Shown here piece by piece: positions 45,228 to 54,936 of a stretch of DNA of 64,000 nt. This DNA comes from Chelativorans sp. (GTDB lineage Bacteria; Pseudomonadota; Alphaproteobacteria; Rhizobiales; Rhizobiaceae), in assembly GCF_031180965.1 (NCBI RefSeq), contig NZ_JAPSLH010000019.1, positions 1 through 64,000 of the forward strand, in the 5' to 3' direction. The first letter of the stretch is position 1. Every line of letters begins with the position of its first letter. The notes below the pieces were generated by a model. That model did no database searches. It was not told where the DNA came from and was given only the letters and a program-made list of their open reading frames with translations. The translations under genes and the position numbers were made by a program.

Positions 45228-46655
45228 ATGCAGGTTAGCGAGACTCTAAATTCCGGTCTTAAGCGCGAGATTAAGGTCACCGTGCCGGCCAAGGACATGG
45301 AAGCGCGCCTCATGGAGAGGCTGCAGGACGCCAAGAACAAGGTCCGCCTTAAGGGGTTCCGCCCGGGCAAGGTGCCGCTTCAGCACCTGCGCCGGATGTA
45401 TGGCAAGTCCTTCATGGCCGAGGTGGTGAACGAGATCCTCAACGATTCCTCGCGCAGCATTATCTCCGAGCGCGGCGAAAAGCCGGCCATGCAGCCGGAA
45501 ATCTCCATGACCGAAGACGAGAAGGAGGCGGAGAAGGTCCTGGCCGGCGCCGCGGATTTCGAGTTCTCGATGTCCTACGAGGTGATTCCGCCCATCGAGA
45601 TCAAGGACCTTGCCACCATCACGATCACTCGGCCCGTCTATGACGTGCCGGAGGAGGAGGTGGAGGACCAGGTCAAGCGCGTGGCCGATTCCGTCCGCAC
45701 CTACGAGCCGAAAGAAGGCAAGGCGGGGAAGGGCGACAAGGTCACGCTCGACTATGTCGGCAAGATCGACGGCGAGCCTTTCGAGGGCGGCTCGGCCACG
45801 GATTCGGAGGTCGTGATCGGCCATGGCCAGTTCATCCCCGGCTTTGAGGACGAGCTCTCTGGCCTGAAGGCCGGCGACACCAAGACCTTCAAGATCACCT
45901 TCCCCGAATCCTATGCCGCTCAGCACCTGGCGGGCAAGGAGGCGGAGTTCGAGGTGACCGTGAAGCAGGTTTCGTCGGCGGAGGAGCTCACAATCGACGA
46001 CGAACTGGCGAAGAAGCTCGGGCTCGAGTCGGCGGAGAAGCTGCGCGAGATCGTGCGTGGTCAGCTCGAGAGCCAGTACGGGCAGATGACGCGCCAGAAA
46101 GCCAAGCGCCAGCTGCTCGACGCGCTGGACGAGGCCTACAAGTTCGAGGCGCCTTCGAAGCTCGTCCAGGCCGAGTTCGACAATATCTGGTCGCAGGTGA
46201 CGCGCGATCTCCAGACTGCCGGCCGCACCTTCGAGGACGAGGAGACGACCGAGGAGGAGGCGCGCGAGGAGTATCAGCGCCTGGCCGAGCGGCGCGTGCG
46301 CCTCGGCCTGGTCCTGGCGCAGATCGGCGAAGAGGCCAATGTTCAGATCTCCGACGATGAGATGCAGCGGGCACTAATCGAGACGATCCGGCGCTACCCC
46401 GCGCGTCAACAGCAGGAAATCTACGATTTCTACCGCCAGAACCCGCAGGCGCTTGCTTCGATCCGCGCTCCCCTCTTCGAGGAGAAGGTGGTAGATCATC
46501 TGCTCGGGCAGATCGCCGTCACGGACAAGAAGGTGAGCCGCGAGGAGCTTCTGGCCGAAGACGAGGAAGACGGCGAGGAGAAGAAGCCGAAGGAAACCGC
46601 AAAGAAGAAGGCTGCTCCGAAGAAGAAAGCGGCCAAGAAAGAGGAAGCCGAGTAG
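45228..46655 (+). CDS. tig: Trigger factor (ribosome-associated chaperone)
   Basis: The 475-residue peptidyl-prolyl isomerase binds at the ribosomal exit. The N-terminal ribosome-binding domain contains the loop GFRPGKVP near residue 44. The FKBP-like domain (about 165-245) reads [20 protein letters not shown] and [20 protein letters not shown] helical C-terminal substrate domain ends in a Lys/Ala-rich tail ([17 protein letters not shown]), common in rhizobial trigger factors. AAAGG precedes the ATG by seven bases. A strong terminator follows. Confidence 0.96.
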   Translation: MQVSETLNSGLKREIKVTVPAKDMEARLMERLQDAKNKVRLKGFRPGKVPLQHLRRMYGKSFMAEVVNEILNDSSRSIISERGEKPAMQPEISMTEDEKEAEKVLAGAADFEFSMSYEVIPPIEIKDLATITITRPVYDVPEEEVEDQVKRVADSVRTYEPKEGKAGKGDKVTLDYVGKIDGEPFEGGSATDSEVVIGHGQFIPGFEDELSGLKAGDTKTFKITFPESYAAQHLAGKEAEFEVTVKQVSSAEELTIDDELAKKLGLESAEKLREIVRGQLESQYGQMTRQKAKRQLLDALDEAYKFEAPSKLVQAEFDNIWSQVTRDLQTAGRTFEDEETTEEEAREEYQRLAERRVRLGLVLAQIGEEANVQISDDEMQRALIETIRRYPARQQQEIYDFYRQNPQALASIRAPLFEEKVVDHLLGQIAVTDKKVSREELLAEDEEDGEEKKPKETAKKKAAPKKKAAKKEEAE

Positions 46656-46672
46656 GCTCACCGCTTCTTAAA

Positions 46673-46703
46673 AGAACCCCCGGCCCGCCCGGGGGTTTTT
46701 GCT
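46673..46703. terminator. Intrinsic terminator after tig
   Basis: AACCCCCGG and CCGGGGGTT pair around CCCG-C, followed by a T-run on the plus strand. It lies 18 bases after the tig stop and next to the stop of the convergent M23 gene, which it may also serve. Confidence 0.9.
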
Positions 46704-46704
46704 T

Positions 46705-47970
46705 TTAAAGCAGTGCGGCGATGCGGCGGCCGACCGAGAGGAATTTCAGCGGGTTCACGGCTCTGCCGTTCTTGCGCACCTCGTAGTGCAGATGTGGGCC
46801 GGTGGAGCGGCCGCTGCTGCCGACCCGACCGATGAGTGCTCCGTTTCGGATCTCCTCGCCCTTGCGAACCAGAATCCTGCTCAAATGCGCATAGCGGGTG
46901 GTGATGCCGTTGCCGTGATCGACCTCGACCATGCGACCATAGCCGTCGTTCCAGCCGGCCGAGACGACGGTGCCCGCTCCGGCTGCGCGGACGGGAGCGC
47001 CTGGCGGGGCGCGGAAATCCATCCCCGAATGGTGTGCCGGCCGGCCGAGTATGGGATCGCGCCGCATACCGAAGCTGCTGGTTACCGCGGCGCCGGGGAT
47101 CGGATTGGCGACGGGAATGCGCCGCGCCCGCTGCTTCACGTCTTCCAGGCGGTCGAGGGCATCGTCGAGTTCACGCACCCGTTCGTCGAAGGGGAGAGCG
47201 TCTCCGCCGGCCAGGAGCGGCCCGCCGACATCCTCTTCGCCATAACCCGAGGCGAGCGTTATGCCGGCATCATGAAGCGCCGCGCTTATCGCGTCGGCGG
47301 TTTGATAAGCTTCCTCGGTCAGCGTTCCGATGCGCGTAAGCTGGTTGGACTCCAGGTCGTGGAGCGCCCGGTCGAGCGCGGAGAAAAGCGCTTCGGCGCG
47401 TGCCGCCGGTTCCGAAGGCTCGTCTCCCTTCCGAAGCGGCCAAGGGATTTTGGCTGCCGCGAGGCCCGTATAGGCGCTTGCGGTGATAGCGGTCCGGTCA
47501 ATCTGCGCGTCAGCCCGCACGTCCGGACGCGGCGTTGGAAGGGGGGCGGAGCCGCCGGCCGCCTTCAGCTGTTCGGCGCGTTGCAGGACCGGGTCCAATC
47601 GGCTGTGGCGTTCCACCAACTCGTCTTGCTTGCGAAGCAGCTCCGCCACCTTGCGCTGCATCAGCTGCTGTTCCATGGCTTGCCGGCTTGCCATCTGGTC
47701 CAGTTGCGCCCTCAGCGTCGCGATGCGGTCCTCGTAGGCCTGCTGCAGGTGCGACTGGCGCGCCATATCGGCTGCGACCAGGTCATCACGCAGCACGAGA
47801 TAGGCGGTCGCGGCGAAATATCCGATCGTGATGCTCGCAAGGGCGGCGCAGGCGAATAGGGTCATCCATGGCCGGATGGTGAAATAGCGCACATCCTGCC
47901 CGCGCGCGAAGATGATGACGGGAAGATCGCCGGACCTGTCGAACGAGCCTGCGCGTTTTCCCAGCTTCAC
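46705..47970 (-). CDS. M23 family peptidoglycan DD-endopeptidase
   Basis: A 421-residue envelope protein. A membrane segment near residues 35-60 (TLFACAALASITIGYFAATAYLVL) is followed by a coiled coil (about 75-130) and a C-terminal M23 domain whose zinc ligands are all present: AHHSGMDFRAP, GRMVEVDHGNG, TRYAHLSR and PHLHYEVR. This contrasts with the degenerate NlpD-like protein at 34.6 kb. It should cut D,D-cross-links during cell-wall growth, like ShyA or MepM. The promoter region 47971-48076 carries a 14-base palindrome. Confidence 0.92.
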   Translation of the reverse strand: MKLGKRAGSFDRSGDLPVIIFARGQDVRYFTIRPWMTLFACAALASITIGYFAATAYLVLRDDLVAADMARQSHLQQAYEDRIATLRAQLDQMASRQAMEQQLMQRKVAELLRKQDELVERHSRLDPVLQRAEQLKAAGGSAPLPTPRPDVRADAQIDRTAITASAYTGLAAAKIPWPLRKGDEPSEPAARAEALFSALDRALHDLESNQLTRIGTLTEEAYQTADAISAALHDAGITLASGYGEEDVGGPLLAGGDALPFDERVRELDDALDRLEDVKQRARRIPVANPIPGAAVTSSFGMRRDPILGRPAHHSGMDFRAPPGAPVRAAGAGTVVSAGWNDGYGRMVEVDHGNGITTRYAHLSRILVRKGEEIRNGALIGRVGSSGRSTGPHLHYEVRKNGRAVNPLKFLSVGRRIAALL

Positions 47971-48015
47971 GGAGACTGCCCATTGCTGAAGATTTTCGAT
48001 GGGCAGACTACACAG

Positions 48016-48029
48016 TATTAAGCTTAATA
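48016..48029. promoter_or_regulatory. 14-base perfect palindrome upstream of the M23 gene
   Basis: TATTAAGCTTAATA is symmetric over all 14 bases and lies about 46 bases before the M23 start, in promoter position. It does not fit the CtrA spacing (TTAA-N7-TTAA). A dimeric regulator site is possible. Confidence 0.4.
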
Positions 48030-48039
48030 AATGCTTTCG

Positions 48040-48056
48040 CCGGGCTGCGTGCCCGG
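48040..48056 (-). terminator. Hairpin after bcp
   Basis: CCGGGC and GCCCGG with loop TGCGT form a short stem 20 bases beyond the bcp stop on the minus strand. Downstream bases are AT-rich but not a pure T-run, so it is a weak terminator candidate. Confidence 0.4.
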
Positions 48057-48076
48057 GTCGCTGTCTGAAAAGCTGG

Positions 48077-48559
48077 TTATTCTGATCCGCCCTTCAGGGC
48101 TTTGGCCGCCTTCAGCACCGCGTCGACATGGCCCTTCAGGCGCACCTTGCGCCAGGCGTCGGCGATGCGTCCATCGGGCGCGATGAGGAATGTGCTGCGC
48201 TCGACGCCCATATATTTGCGGCCGAACATGCTCTTTTCCGTCCAGACGCCGTAGGCCTCCACCGCCTTGCGTTCCGGATCGGCCACCAGATCTATGGTGA
48301 GGCCATATTTCGATTTGAACTTATCATGGCTCTTCGGGGTGTCCGGCGAGAGGCCGACGACCGGGATGCCTAGTGCGTCGAACTCGTGCTTGCGGGCGGA
48401 AAAGTCCATCGCCTGGGTCGTGCAGGTCTCGGTGTCATCCTGCGGGTAGAAGTAGAGAACGACCGGATTTCCGCGCAGACTCGACAACCGGAACGTGCCG
48501 CCGCCATCGCGCGGCAGTTCGAAATCGGGCGCCATATCTCCTTTTTCCGGTTTGGCCAT
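48077..48559 (-). CDS. bcp: Bacterioferritin comigratory protein (Bcp/PrxQ) peroxiredoxin
   Basis: The 160-residue thiol peroxidase reduces hydrogen and organic peroxides. The peroxidatic Cys46 sits in YPQDDTETCTTQAMDF. The resolving cysteine usual five residues later is Met51 here, and no other cysteine is present, so the enzyme should work by a 1-Cys mechanism with an external thiol. GLSPDTPKSHDKFKSKYGL and the C-terminal GHVDAVL match Bcp. It is divergent from the large AsmA-like gene. Confidence 0.92.
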   Translation of the reverse strand: MAKPEKGDMAPDFELPRDGGGTFRLSSLRGNPVVLYFYPQDDTETCTTQAMDFSARKHEFDALGIPVVGLSPDTPKSHDKFKSKYGLTIDLVADPERKAVEAYGVWTEKSMFGRKYMGVERSTFLIAPDGRIADAWRKVRLKGHVDAVLKAAKALKGGSE

Positions 48560-48708
48560 TTTCTCACCCCTGTTTGCTGCTTAGGCCTGCCGTTACAATT
48601 CCTTTGAATTTCCGCGAGGCCGACCGCATCCTCCGGAAGCGCGGATATAGTGGTTGAACCGGATTCGCGGAACCCGGTCCAGCCGAGCTAAACTTTGACG
48701 GGTAGTTT

Positions 48709-51700
48709 GTGGCGCAGGAGCCAGGCGAGTACGAAAAGGTGCGCTTCCGGCGGGAGGACATAACGCCCCTGGAGAGCTTTCCGTCGGCCCGCATACCGCC
48801 GCCGGCGGCTTGCCGCGGCCGGCGCTCGCGCCTGCGGCGCTGGGTGCTGATGCCTGCGGCCTTCCTCGCCTCGATCCTCCTGCTGGCCTTCGCAGGCCTG
48901 TCTTTCGTCGGGGTGGATGCAATCGGCAATGAACGGTTGCGCCTGCAGGCCGAGCGGGCGATCGAAAGGCTCGCCGGCGTGGATGTGGACGTGACACTGG
49001 GCAGGCTGCATCTCGGCTTCGGCAAGGCGAGCCTCTTTGCGCTGGAGGTGCATGACGCCCGCATCGTGAGGGCAAGCGACAAGGCGCCGATCGCCAATGC
49101 GGGCGAGCTACGCTTCGGGCTTCGCGCCATACCGCTTCTGAGCGGCCGGGTGGAACTGGCGCGCGTGGCGATGGCCGATGCCGAATTGTCTCCCGCTCAG
49201 CTGTCATCCGGTACGAGTCCCAGCCTTGCCGCTCTTATCGCGCGGCCTTCGGCGATCAGTCCCGACGAGTTGCGCCGGGCCATCTTCAGCGCCATTCACC
49301 GTGCCTTCGAGGTAACGGAAGGCGCGGGGCTTGCCAGCGTCAGCCTTGTCAATATCGGTTTCCTGAGCGGAGGCCAGGCGGTGCCCGGGCTGTTCGTCGA
49401 GGCGTTGGAGATCGCCCGCACCGGCGATGCGCAGATCGACCTTCGTGGGAGCGCGCGCTACCGGGGACGCGACCTTTCCTTTGAAGGCGTGGCGAGGCGG
49501 AACGCCGCAGCGGACGCCGTCGAGGACCTCTCGTTGAAGATATCGGCTGCGCAGGAGACATCAGGCCCGAGGGCCGAGGCCCTCGTTCGCGCGATGGGGG
49601 ATCTCGAAATCAGCCTCTCGGCGCGCGAGGCCGGCGGGACGGAGGGAGGGTTCCTGGGCGTCGACACGAGGATCACGGGGCTGCTGCTCGGCTTTGGCGA
49701 AGACGAGATCCCGCTGGACCGGGCCGCCATCAGGATCGCCGCAGCGGGTGCCGACAAGGTCTTTTCGGTGCTCGAGGCGCGTCTGGAGACCGGGCGGACC
49801 CTTCTCAATTTCCAGGGTACGGTCGGACCGGAGGCGCGCTCCGAAGGAGGCAGTTCTGCCGCCTACGGGATCGACCTCGTCTCCCGTGAATCGGTTCTTG
49901 CGGCAGCGGATTCGCCCGAGCCGCCGATCCCCTTCGGTATGCGCCTCGCCGGCCGGTTCGATCCCCTGGCCATGAAACTTTCCGCCGAGCAGATCGAGGT
50001 GCGGACGGCTGACGGCGGGCTGACGGGGAACGCATCGCTTCTCATGCCGACGGGCAAGTCTCCCGGAATAGCCGTCAATTTGAACGTGGCCGATCTTCCG
50101 ACAGCCCAGGTCAAACAGTTTTGGCCCTGGTTCGCCGCGCCCGGAGCGCGCGAATGGGCGCTCAAGAATGTCTTCGGCGGGCGCGTGCGCGAGGGCGAGT
50201 TGAGCCTCAACGTTCCTCCCGGCCGGCTCGGCAACGGAGTGCCCCTGGGCAAGGAGGAGGTCGTTGGGCGATTCCTGCTCACCGACACGCGTTTCGATAT
50301 CGCAGGAGACATCCCCCCCGTCCGGGACGGCGACGGCTCCGTCGAATTCCGCGGAACCGATGTCGATGTGGGACTCAGCGCGGGCACGATCTTTATGCCG
50401 GACGGCGCGTCGGTGCAGGCGCGCAACGGAACACTGGCGATCCACGCCGCCCATCTGAAGCCGCGCATCGGCAAGCTTGAGATCGATGTTGCCGGCGAGG
50501 CGCCGGCGATCGTCAGGCTAGCCTCCTATCGCCCGATCGACCTCTCGCGCTATTACAAGCTTGCCCCGGCCGATGTGAGCGGCACCATGAGAGGCCATAT
50601 CACTGCCGACATACCGCTGCAGGCGGACATCCCGGCCAAGGATCTGAATTGGCGCGTGGCGCTGGATTATGAGGGGCTTTCGCTTGCCAAGCCCTTCGAC
50701 GGCCAGCATGTCACGGAGGCCAAGGGGAATCTGCTGATCGAGCCGAGCCGCGCGGAGTTTTCCGCGCAAGCCAAGCTCAATGCGGTTCCCGCCTCGCTGC
50801 ACATCGTGGAGCCGCTCGGCGGCGCGGCGACAGAACGCGTGCGACACATCGAGCTGAAGATGGACGACGCTTCGCGCGACAGGCTCTTCCCCGGCCTCGG
50901 AACGCTCGTCTCCGGGCACTTCACGGTGATCTACGACCAGCAGCCGGACAAGCGCGAGAAGATCCGCGTAAAGCTTGACACGGCGCGGCTAGAGGTCCCC
51001 TGGATCGGCTGGCGGAAGGGGCAGGGGATCCCGGCGACGGCCGATTTCTTCCTCGATCGCGACGGCGACACGATCCAGCTCTCGGATTTTTCCTTGCGGG
51101 GCGAGAGCTTTTCGCTTGCCGGACAGGTGCGTCTTACCGGAGGAAGCCTGGAGGAGGCGCGCTTCACTCATGCGCGCTTCAACCGCTCCGACGATTTCGC
51201 CGCGACGATCCGCCGTTCCGGGAAAGCCTATTCGGTGGCGGTGAGCGGTGCCGCCTTCGATGCGCGGGGAGTCATCAAGCGCGTCTTCGGCAGCGGCGCT
51301 GGATCCGGCGGAGCAGGGGGAGGCGGGGAGGCGGGCGGGGCCGTGACCGTGGAGGCATCGCTCAAGCGCGTCGACGGCTTCAACGGCGAAAACCTCGCAC
51401 AGGTGAAATTTACCTATTCGTCTGACGGCAAGCGGCCGGACGAGCTTACGCTGGCGGGCGCCACCCCCACCTACGGTTCCGTGCACGTGACCAAGAACAG
51501 TGAGGGCGGCGGCACCGCCATACGGGCATCCTCGAACAATTCGGGCGCCGTGTTCCGCTTCCTCGATCTCTATGATCACATCCAGGGGGGCCAGGTCACA
51601 CTGGCATTGCAGGGCGCCGACAACGAGAATCTCTCCGGGTTCATCGACATCCGCGATTTCTGGATCGCCGACGAGCCGCGCCTGCGCTCGCTGGTCGCCG

Positions 51701-52083
51701 CGACCGACAATGGCAACGGGCAGGTGGATGCGACGCGCGTCCATTTCGAGAGGGGCGCTGCGGGGCTCGCCAAGAGCAAGGGCCGCTTGGACCTCGCCAA
51801 CGGTGTTCTGCGCGGAACGGCGATTGGCTCCACCTTCCAGGGAATGCTCTACGACTCGAACAACAATATGGACATCACCGGGACGTTCATGCCGCTTTAC
51901 GGCGTCAACCGGATCTTCGGCGAACTGCCCCTCATCGGCCAGATCCTCGGCAATGGGCGCGACCGCGGCCTGATCGGCATCACCTATAGGCTGAGCGGCA
52001 AAGTCGGTGAGCCGCGGCTGGATGTGAACCCACTCTCGGCCATCGCGCCCGGTTTCCTGCGCGAGATCTTCGAGTTCCGCTGA
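48709..52083 (+). CDS. Large AsmA-like/DUF3971 inner-membrane protein (YhdP type)
   Basis: The 1124-residue protein has one N-terminal membrane segment (VLMPAAFLASILLLAFAGLSFV, about 46-67) and a long beta-rich periplasmic part. The DUF3971 region (about 250-750) includes FGGRVREGELSLNVPPG and FRGTDVDVGLSAGTIFMPDG. The AsmA C-terminal block near the end reads GSTFQGMLYDSNNNMDITGTFMPLYGVNRIFGELPLIGQILG. YhdP/TamB/AsmA proteins form hydrophobic grooves moving phospholipids to the outer membrane; that role is inferred. A Gly-rich insert lies near residue 870. The GTG start has GGGTAG upstream. Confidence 0.85.
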   Translation: MAQEPGEYEKVRFRREDITPLESFPSARIPPPAACRGRRSRLRRWVLMPAAFLASILLLAFAGLSFVGVDAIGNERLRLQAERAIERLAGVDVDVTLGRLHLGFGKASLFALEVHDARIVRASDKAPIANAGELRFGLRAIPLLSGRVELARVAMADAELSPAQLSSGTSPSLAALIARPSAISPDELRRAIFSAIHRAFEVTEGAGLASVSLVNIGFLSGGQAVPGLFVEALEIARTGDAQIDLRGSARYRGRDLSFEGVARRNAAADAVEDLSLKISAAQETSGPRAEALVRAMGDLEISLSAREAGGTEGGFLGVDTRITGLLLGFGEDEIPLDRAAIRIAAAGADKVFSVLEARLETGRTLLNFQGTVGPEARSEGGSSAAYGIDLVSRESVLAAADSPEPPIPFGMRLAGRFDPLAMKLSAEQIEVRTADGGLTGNASLLMPTGKSPGIAVNLNVADLPTAQVKQFWPWFAAPGAREWALKNVFGGRVREGELSLNVPPGRLGNGVPLGKEEVVGRFLLTDTRFDIAGDIPPVRDGDGSVEFRGTDVDVGLSAGTIFMPDGASVQARNGTLAIHAAHLKPRIGKLEIDVAGEAPAIVRLASYRPIDLSRYYKLAPADVSGTMRGHITADIPLQADIPAKDLNWRVALDYEGLSLAKPFDGQHVTEAKGNLLIEPSRAEFSAQAKLNAVPASLHIVEPLGGAATERVRHIELKMDDASRDRLFPGLGTLVSGHFTVIYDQQPDKREKIRVKLDTARLEVPWIGWRKGQGIPATADFFLDRDGDTIQLSDFSLRGESFSLAGQVRLTGGSLEEARFTHARFNRSDDFAATIRRSGKAYSVAVSGAAFDARGVIKRVFGSGAGSGGAGGGGEAGGAVTVEASLKRVDGFNGENLAQVKFTYSSDGKRPDELTLAGATPTYGSVHVTKNSEGGGTAIRASSNNSGAVFRFLDLYDHIQGGQVTLALQGADNENLSGFIDIRDFWIADEPRLRSLVAATDNGNGQVDATRVHFERGAAGLAKSKGRLDLANGVLRGTAIGSTFQGMLYDSNNNMDITGTFMPLYGVNRIFGELPLIGQILGNGRDRGLIGITYRLSGKVGEPRLDVNPLSAIAPGFLREIFEFR

Positions 52084-52148
52084 ACCCCGGCGACCGTCGC
52101 CGCCGAACGGGAGCGCCCGGGTTCGCCCTCTCCCGAGGTCAGAACCTC

Positions 52149-53402
52149 CTATTGCGGCCGGACGAGCACGTGCTTTTTCCGGCCCAGCGACAGCTTGACG
52201 ACACCTTGCGGGGTCACGTCGTCCATGCTGACCACGCGGCGATCGTCCTCGACGGGGACATCATTGATCCGCACCGCGCCGCCCTGTACATGCCGCCGGG
52301 CTTCGCCGTTCGAGCCGGTCAGTCCCGCCGTCACGAAAAGCGAGAGCAGGCCGATACCTTCCTCCAGTCCGGCCCTGCTGATTGCGACGGTCGGGAGGCT
52401 TTCGGCCAGCGCGCCTTCCTCGAAGGTCTTGCGGGCCGTCTCGGCCGCCGCTTCGGCGGCCGTCCGGCCGTGCACGATGGCGGTGGCCTCGGTCGCCAGC
52501 ACCTTCTTAGCCTCGTTGATCTCCGAGCCGCCAAGGGCGGCAAGACGGGCGATCTCATCCAGTGGCAGGCGCGTGAAGATCTTCAGGAAGCGCTCGACAT
52601 CGGCATCTTCCGTATTGCGCCAGTATTGCCAGAAGTCATAGGGCGAGAAGACGTCCTCGTTGAGCCAGACCGCTCCGCTCGCCGACTTGCCCATCTTGGC
52701 GCCTGACGAAGTGGTGAGCAGCGGCGTCGTCACCGCGTGAAGCTGCGGCGTGCCCATGCGGTGGCCGAGATCGATGCCGTTGACGATATTCCCCCACTGG
52801 TCGGAACCGCCCATCTGCAGGATGCAGCCATGACGCTTGTTCAGCTCCACGAAGTCATAGGCCTGCAGGATCATGTAGTTGAACTCAAGGAAGGACAGCG
52901 ACTGCTCCCGGTCGAGCCGCAGCTTCACGGAATCGAAGGACAGCATACGGTTTACCGAGAAATGGCGGCCGACATCGCGCAGGAACTCGATGTAGTTCAG
53001 ATCGAGCAGCCAATCGGCATTGTTCACCATCACGGCGTCGGTCGGGCCGTCGCCGAAGCGCAGGATGCGCGAGAATATCCGCTTGATGCCCTCGATGTTG
53101 GACGCGATTGTCTCCGGCGAAAGGAGCCGGCGCTGCTCGTCGCGAAAGGATGGATCGCCGATCATCGACGTGCCGCCGCCCATCAGCGCGACGGGACGGT
53201 GGCCCGTCTCCTGCAGCCAGTACAACATCGTGCCCGTGATCAGATTGCCGATATGCAGGCTGGTGGCCGTTGCGTCGTAGCCGACATAGCCCGTGATCGG
53301 GCCCTTCATCGCGGCAGCATCGAGCCCCTCGGGGTCGGAAATCTGGTGGATGAAGCCGCGCTCGGAGAGGACGCGCAGGAAATCGGACTTGAACTGGGGC
53401 AT
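52149..53402 (-). CDS. tyrS: Tyrosyl-tRNA synthetase
   Basis: The 417-residue class I synthetase has a HIGH-type motif HIGN at residues 50-53, the tyrosine-binding blocks LQAYDFVEL and [10 protein letters not shown] near 175-200, and the KMSKS loop [10 protein letters not shown] near 238. An S4 RNA-binding domain closes the C-terminus ([20 protein letters not shown]). The ATG at 53402 is preferred over an in-frame TTG two codons upstream. Confidence 0.96.
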   Translation of the reverse strand: MPQFKSDFLRVLSERGFIHQISDPEGLDAAAMKGPITGYVGYDATATSLHIGNLITGTMLYWLQETGHRPVALMGGGTSMIGDPSFRDEQRRLLSPETIASNIEGIKRIFSRILRFGDGPTDAVMVNNADWLLDLNYIEFLRDVGRHFSVNRMLSFDSVKLRLDREQSLSFLEFNYMILQAYDFVELNKRHGCILQMGGSDQWGNIVNGIDLGHRMGTPQLHAVTTPLLTTSSGAKMGKSASGAVWLNEDVFSPYDFWQYWRNTEDADVERFLKIFTRLPLDEIARLAALGGSEINEAKKVLATEATAIVHGRTAAEAAAETARKTFEEGALAESLPTVAISRAGLEEGIGLLSLFVTAGLTGSNGEARRHVQGGAVRINDVPVEDDRRVVSMDDVTPQGVVKLSLGRKKHVLVRPQ

Positions 53403-53645
53403 TTCCAAAGATCCCTTCGCGGGGGAAAAGGCTGGAAGACGTGCGGGCGTTTAGCACCACTTGCGCGCCGCGCACAAGCAACGGCATGCGCTTGCACGGC
53501 ACAAGCATCGGTGTTGCTCTTGGGGAGAAATGACGCCTTACGGATTCCACGCGGCGGGCCGGTCTAGCAAGACTGAGCGCTTGCTAGCCTACGGCTGCAA
53601 GCATGCTCGTCCGCGACGGCTGGTAAAGGTGCCCGCAATAAAGCG

Positions 53646-53670
53646 GCCCGACCCTCAGAAGGGGCCGGGC
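53646..53670 (-). terminator. Hairpin after the DUF1508 gene
   Basis: GCCCG (53646-53650) and CCC (53652-53654) pair with GGG (53661-53663) and CGGGC (53666-53670), with small bulges. On the minus strand it is followed by CGCTTTATT, 17 bases beyond the stop, so it is a moderate terminator candidate. Confidence 0.5.
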
Positions 53671-53686
53671 GGCAAAGTTGCGCCGC

Positions 53687-54022
53687 TCAGGCGTTTGCCT
53701 TGGCTTTCGGCTTGGAAGCGGTCTTTGCGGCCGTCTTGGGCTTGGAAGCCGTTTTCGCCGCAGGCTTGGCGGCCGCCTTGGATGGCTTTGCAGTCTTCGC
53801 TGATGCCTTCGCAGCCGGCTTTGCAGCCGTCTTTGCCGCGGTATCCACTTCCTCGACCGTGGCTTCGGCCACGCCCTTGCGCAAGGATTCGATCGCCTTC
53901 ATGGCCGAGGCCTTTGCCTTGTAGCTTTCCGAGCTGAAGACAACCTCACCATTACGGGCGCGAAAACGAAAACGCGTCTCACCTTTTTTGTCTTTGTAGA
54001 CTTCGAATTTGCTCACAGCCAT
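53687..54022 (-). CDS. DUF1508 (YegP) domain protein with histone H1-like Ala/Lys tail
   Basis: The 111-residue protein has one N-terminal DUF1508/YegP unit (KFEVYKDKKGETRFRFRARNGEVVFSSESYKAKASAMKAIESLRKG, about 4-49) and then a tail of about 55 residues made almost only of Ala and Lys with Pro/Thr (AAKPAAK, KTASKPK). Such tails resemble histone H1-type bacterial DNA-binding proteins, so nucleoid or nucleic-acid binding is plausible but unproven. The ATG at 54022 follows CGGGGG. Lysine-rich repeats may vary in length between strains. Confidence 0.82.
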   Translation of the reverse strand: MAVSKFEVYKDKKGETRFRFRARNGEVVFSSESYKAKASAMKAIESLRKGVAEATVEEVDTAAKTAAKPAAKASAKTAKPSKAAAKPAAKTASKPKTAAKTASKPKAKANA

Positions 54023-54166
54023 TCCCCCGTGCAGACGTTGATTCGCCACATGCGAAGCGTCTCACGCAGTAAGGCGGCTGTCGAGCCGCAAGGTGTATTT
54101 TCGCGCCGGCGGCCAATCGACTTTTCTATTCGGAAGCAGCTCCCGCCGGGGAGAATCTTCTGTCGC

Positions 54167-54841
54167 TCATCTCAAACGTTTCGGACGCGGCTCGGCCAAT
54201 TCGCCGCGCAGCCTGCGGTCAAGGTAGTCCGCGCACTCCTCGATGAGGGTGTCCGCGGCGTTGCTAAAGAAGTGGTTGGCGTCAGGGATTGTCTTCTGGG
54301 TGATGGTGATGCCCTTCTGCGACTGCAGCTTGTCCACCAGGGTCTGGACGTCGGGCGGCGGAGCCACCCGGTCGGCGCTGCCATGGATGATGAGACCCGA
54401 GGAGGGGCAGGGGGCGAGGAAGGAGAAGTCGTATATGTTGGGCTGCGGCGAGATCGAGATGAACCCTTCGATCTCGGGCCGGCGCATCAGGAGCTGCATG
54501 CCGATCCAGGCTCCGAAGGAATAGCCCGCCACCCAGCAGCTCTTGGAATCCGGATGCAGCGACTGCACCCAATCAAGTGCGGCGGCCGCGTCGGAAAGCT
54601 CGCCCGTGCCGTGGTCGAAAGCGCCCTGGCTGCGGCCGATGCCGCGGAAATTGAAGCGGAGCACGGTGAAACCGCGCTGCTGGAACATGTAGAAGAGGTC
54701 GTAGACGATCTTGTTGTTCATCGTCCCGCCGAATTGCGGATGCGGGTGCAGGATGATCGCGATCGGCGCGTTCTTCTCCTTCGACGGCTGGTAGCGGCCC
54801 TCGAGACGGCCGGCCGGGCCGGTAAAGATAACCTCGGGCAT
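54167..54841 (-). CDS. Alpha/beta hydrolase
   Basis: The 224-residue protein belongs to the dienelactone-hydrolase-like alpha/beta hydrolases. The nucleophile elbow GYSFG has Ser108; Asp157 (HGSADRV) and His190 (DANHFF) complete a catalytic triad. HPHPQFGGTMNN near residue 32 and FNFRGIGRSQGAFDHGTGE near 64 match the widely conserved family whose substrate is unknown. GGAG precedes the ATG. The region between it and sufS2 (about 210 bases) holds the Irr-type box, so both genes may respond to iron. Confidence 0.86.
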   Translation of the reverse strand: MPEVIFTGPAGRLEGRYQPSKEKNAPIAIILHPHPQFGGTMNNKIVYDLFYMFQQRGFTVLRFNFRGIGRSQGAFDHGTGELSDAAAALDWVQSLHPDSKSCWVAGYSFGAWIGMQLLMRRPEIEGFISISPQPNIYDFSFLAPCPSSGLIIHGSADRVAPPPDVQTLVDKLQSQKGITITQKTIPDANHFFSNAADTLIEECADYLDRRLRGELAEPRPKRLR

Positions 54842-54919
54842 TTTTACTCCACTTCACATGCGCGGTCCGCAGTTCACGGGCGGGCCTTGACGCAGCGCCT
54901 GTGCGTCCATAGAAACTAG

Positions 54920-54936
54920 TTTAGAACTGTTCAAAA
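54920..54936. promoter_or_regulatory. Irr-box (ICE-type) palindrome upstream of the SUF operon
   Basis: TTTAGAA-CTG-TTCAAAA matches the Irr iron-control-element pattern TTTAGAA-N3-TTCTAAA of Rhizobiales with one mismatch. It lies about 117 bases before the first SUF gene. Irr represses iron-using pathways such as Fe-S assembly when iron is low, and Irr boxes before SUF operons are known in this order. Binding here is inferred. Confidence 0.65.
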
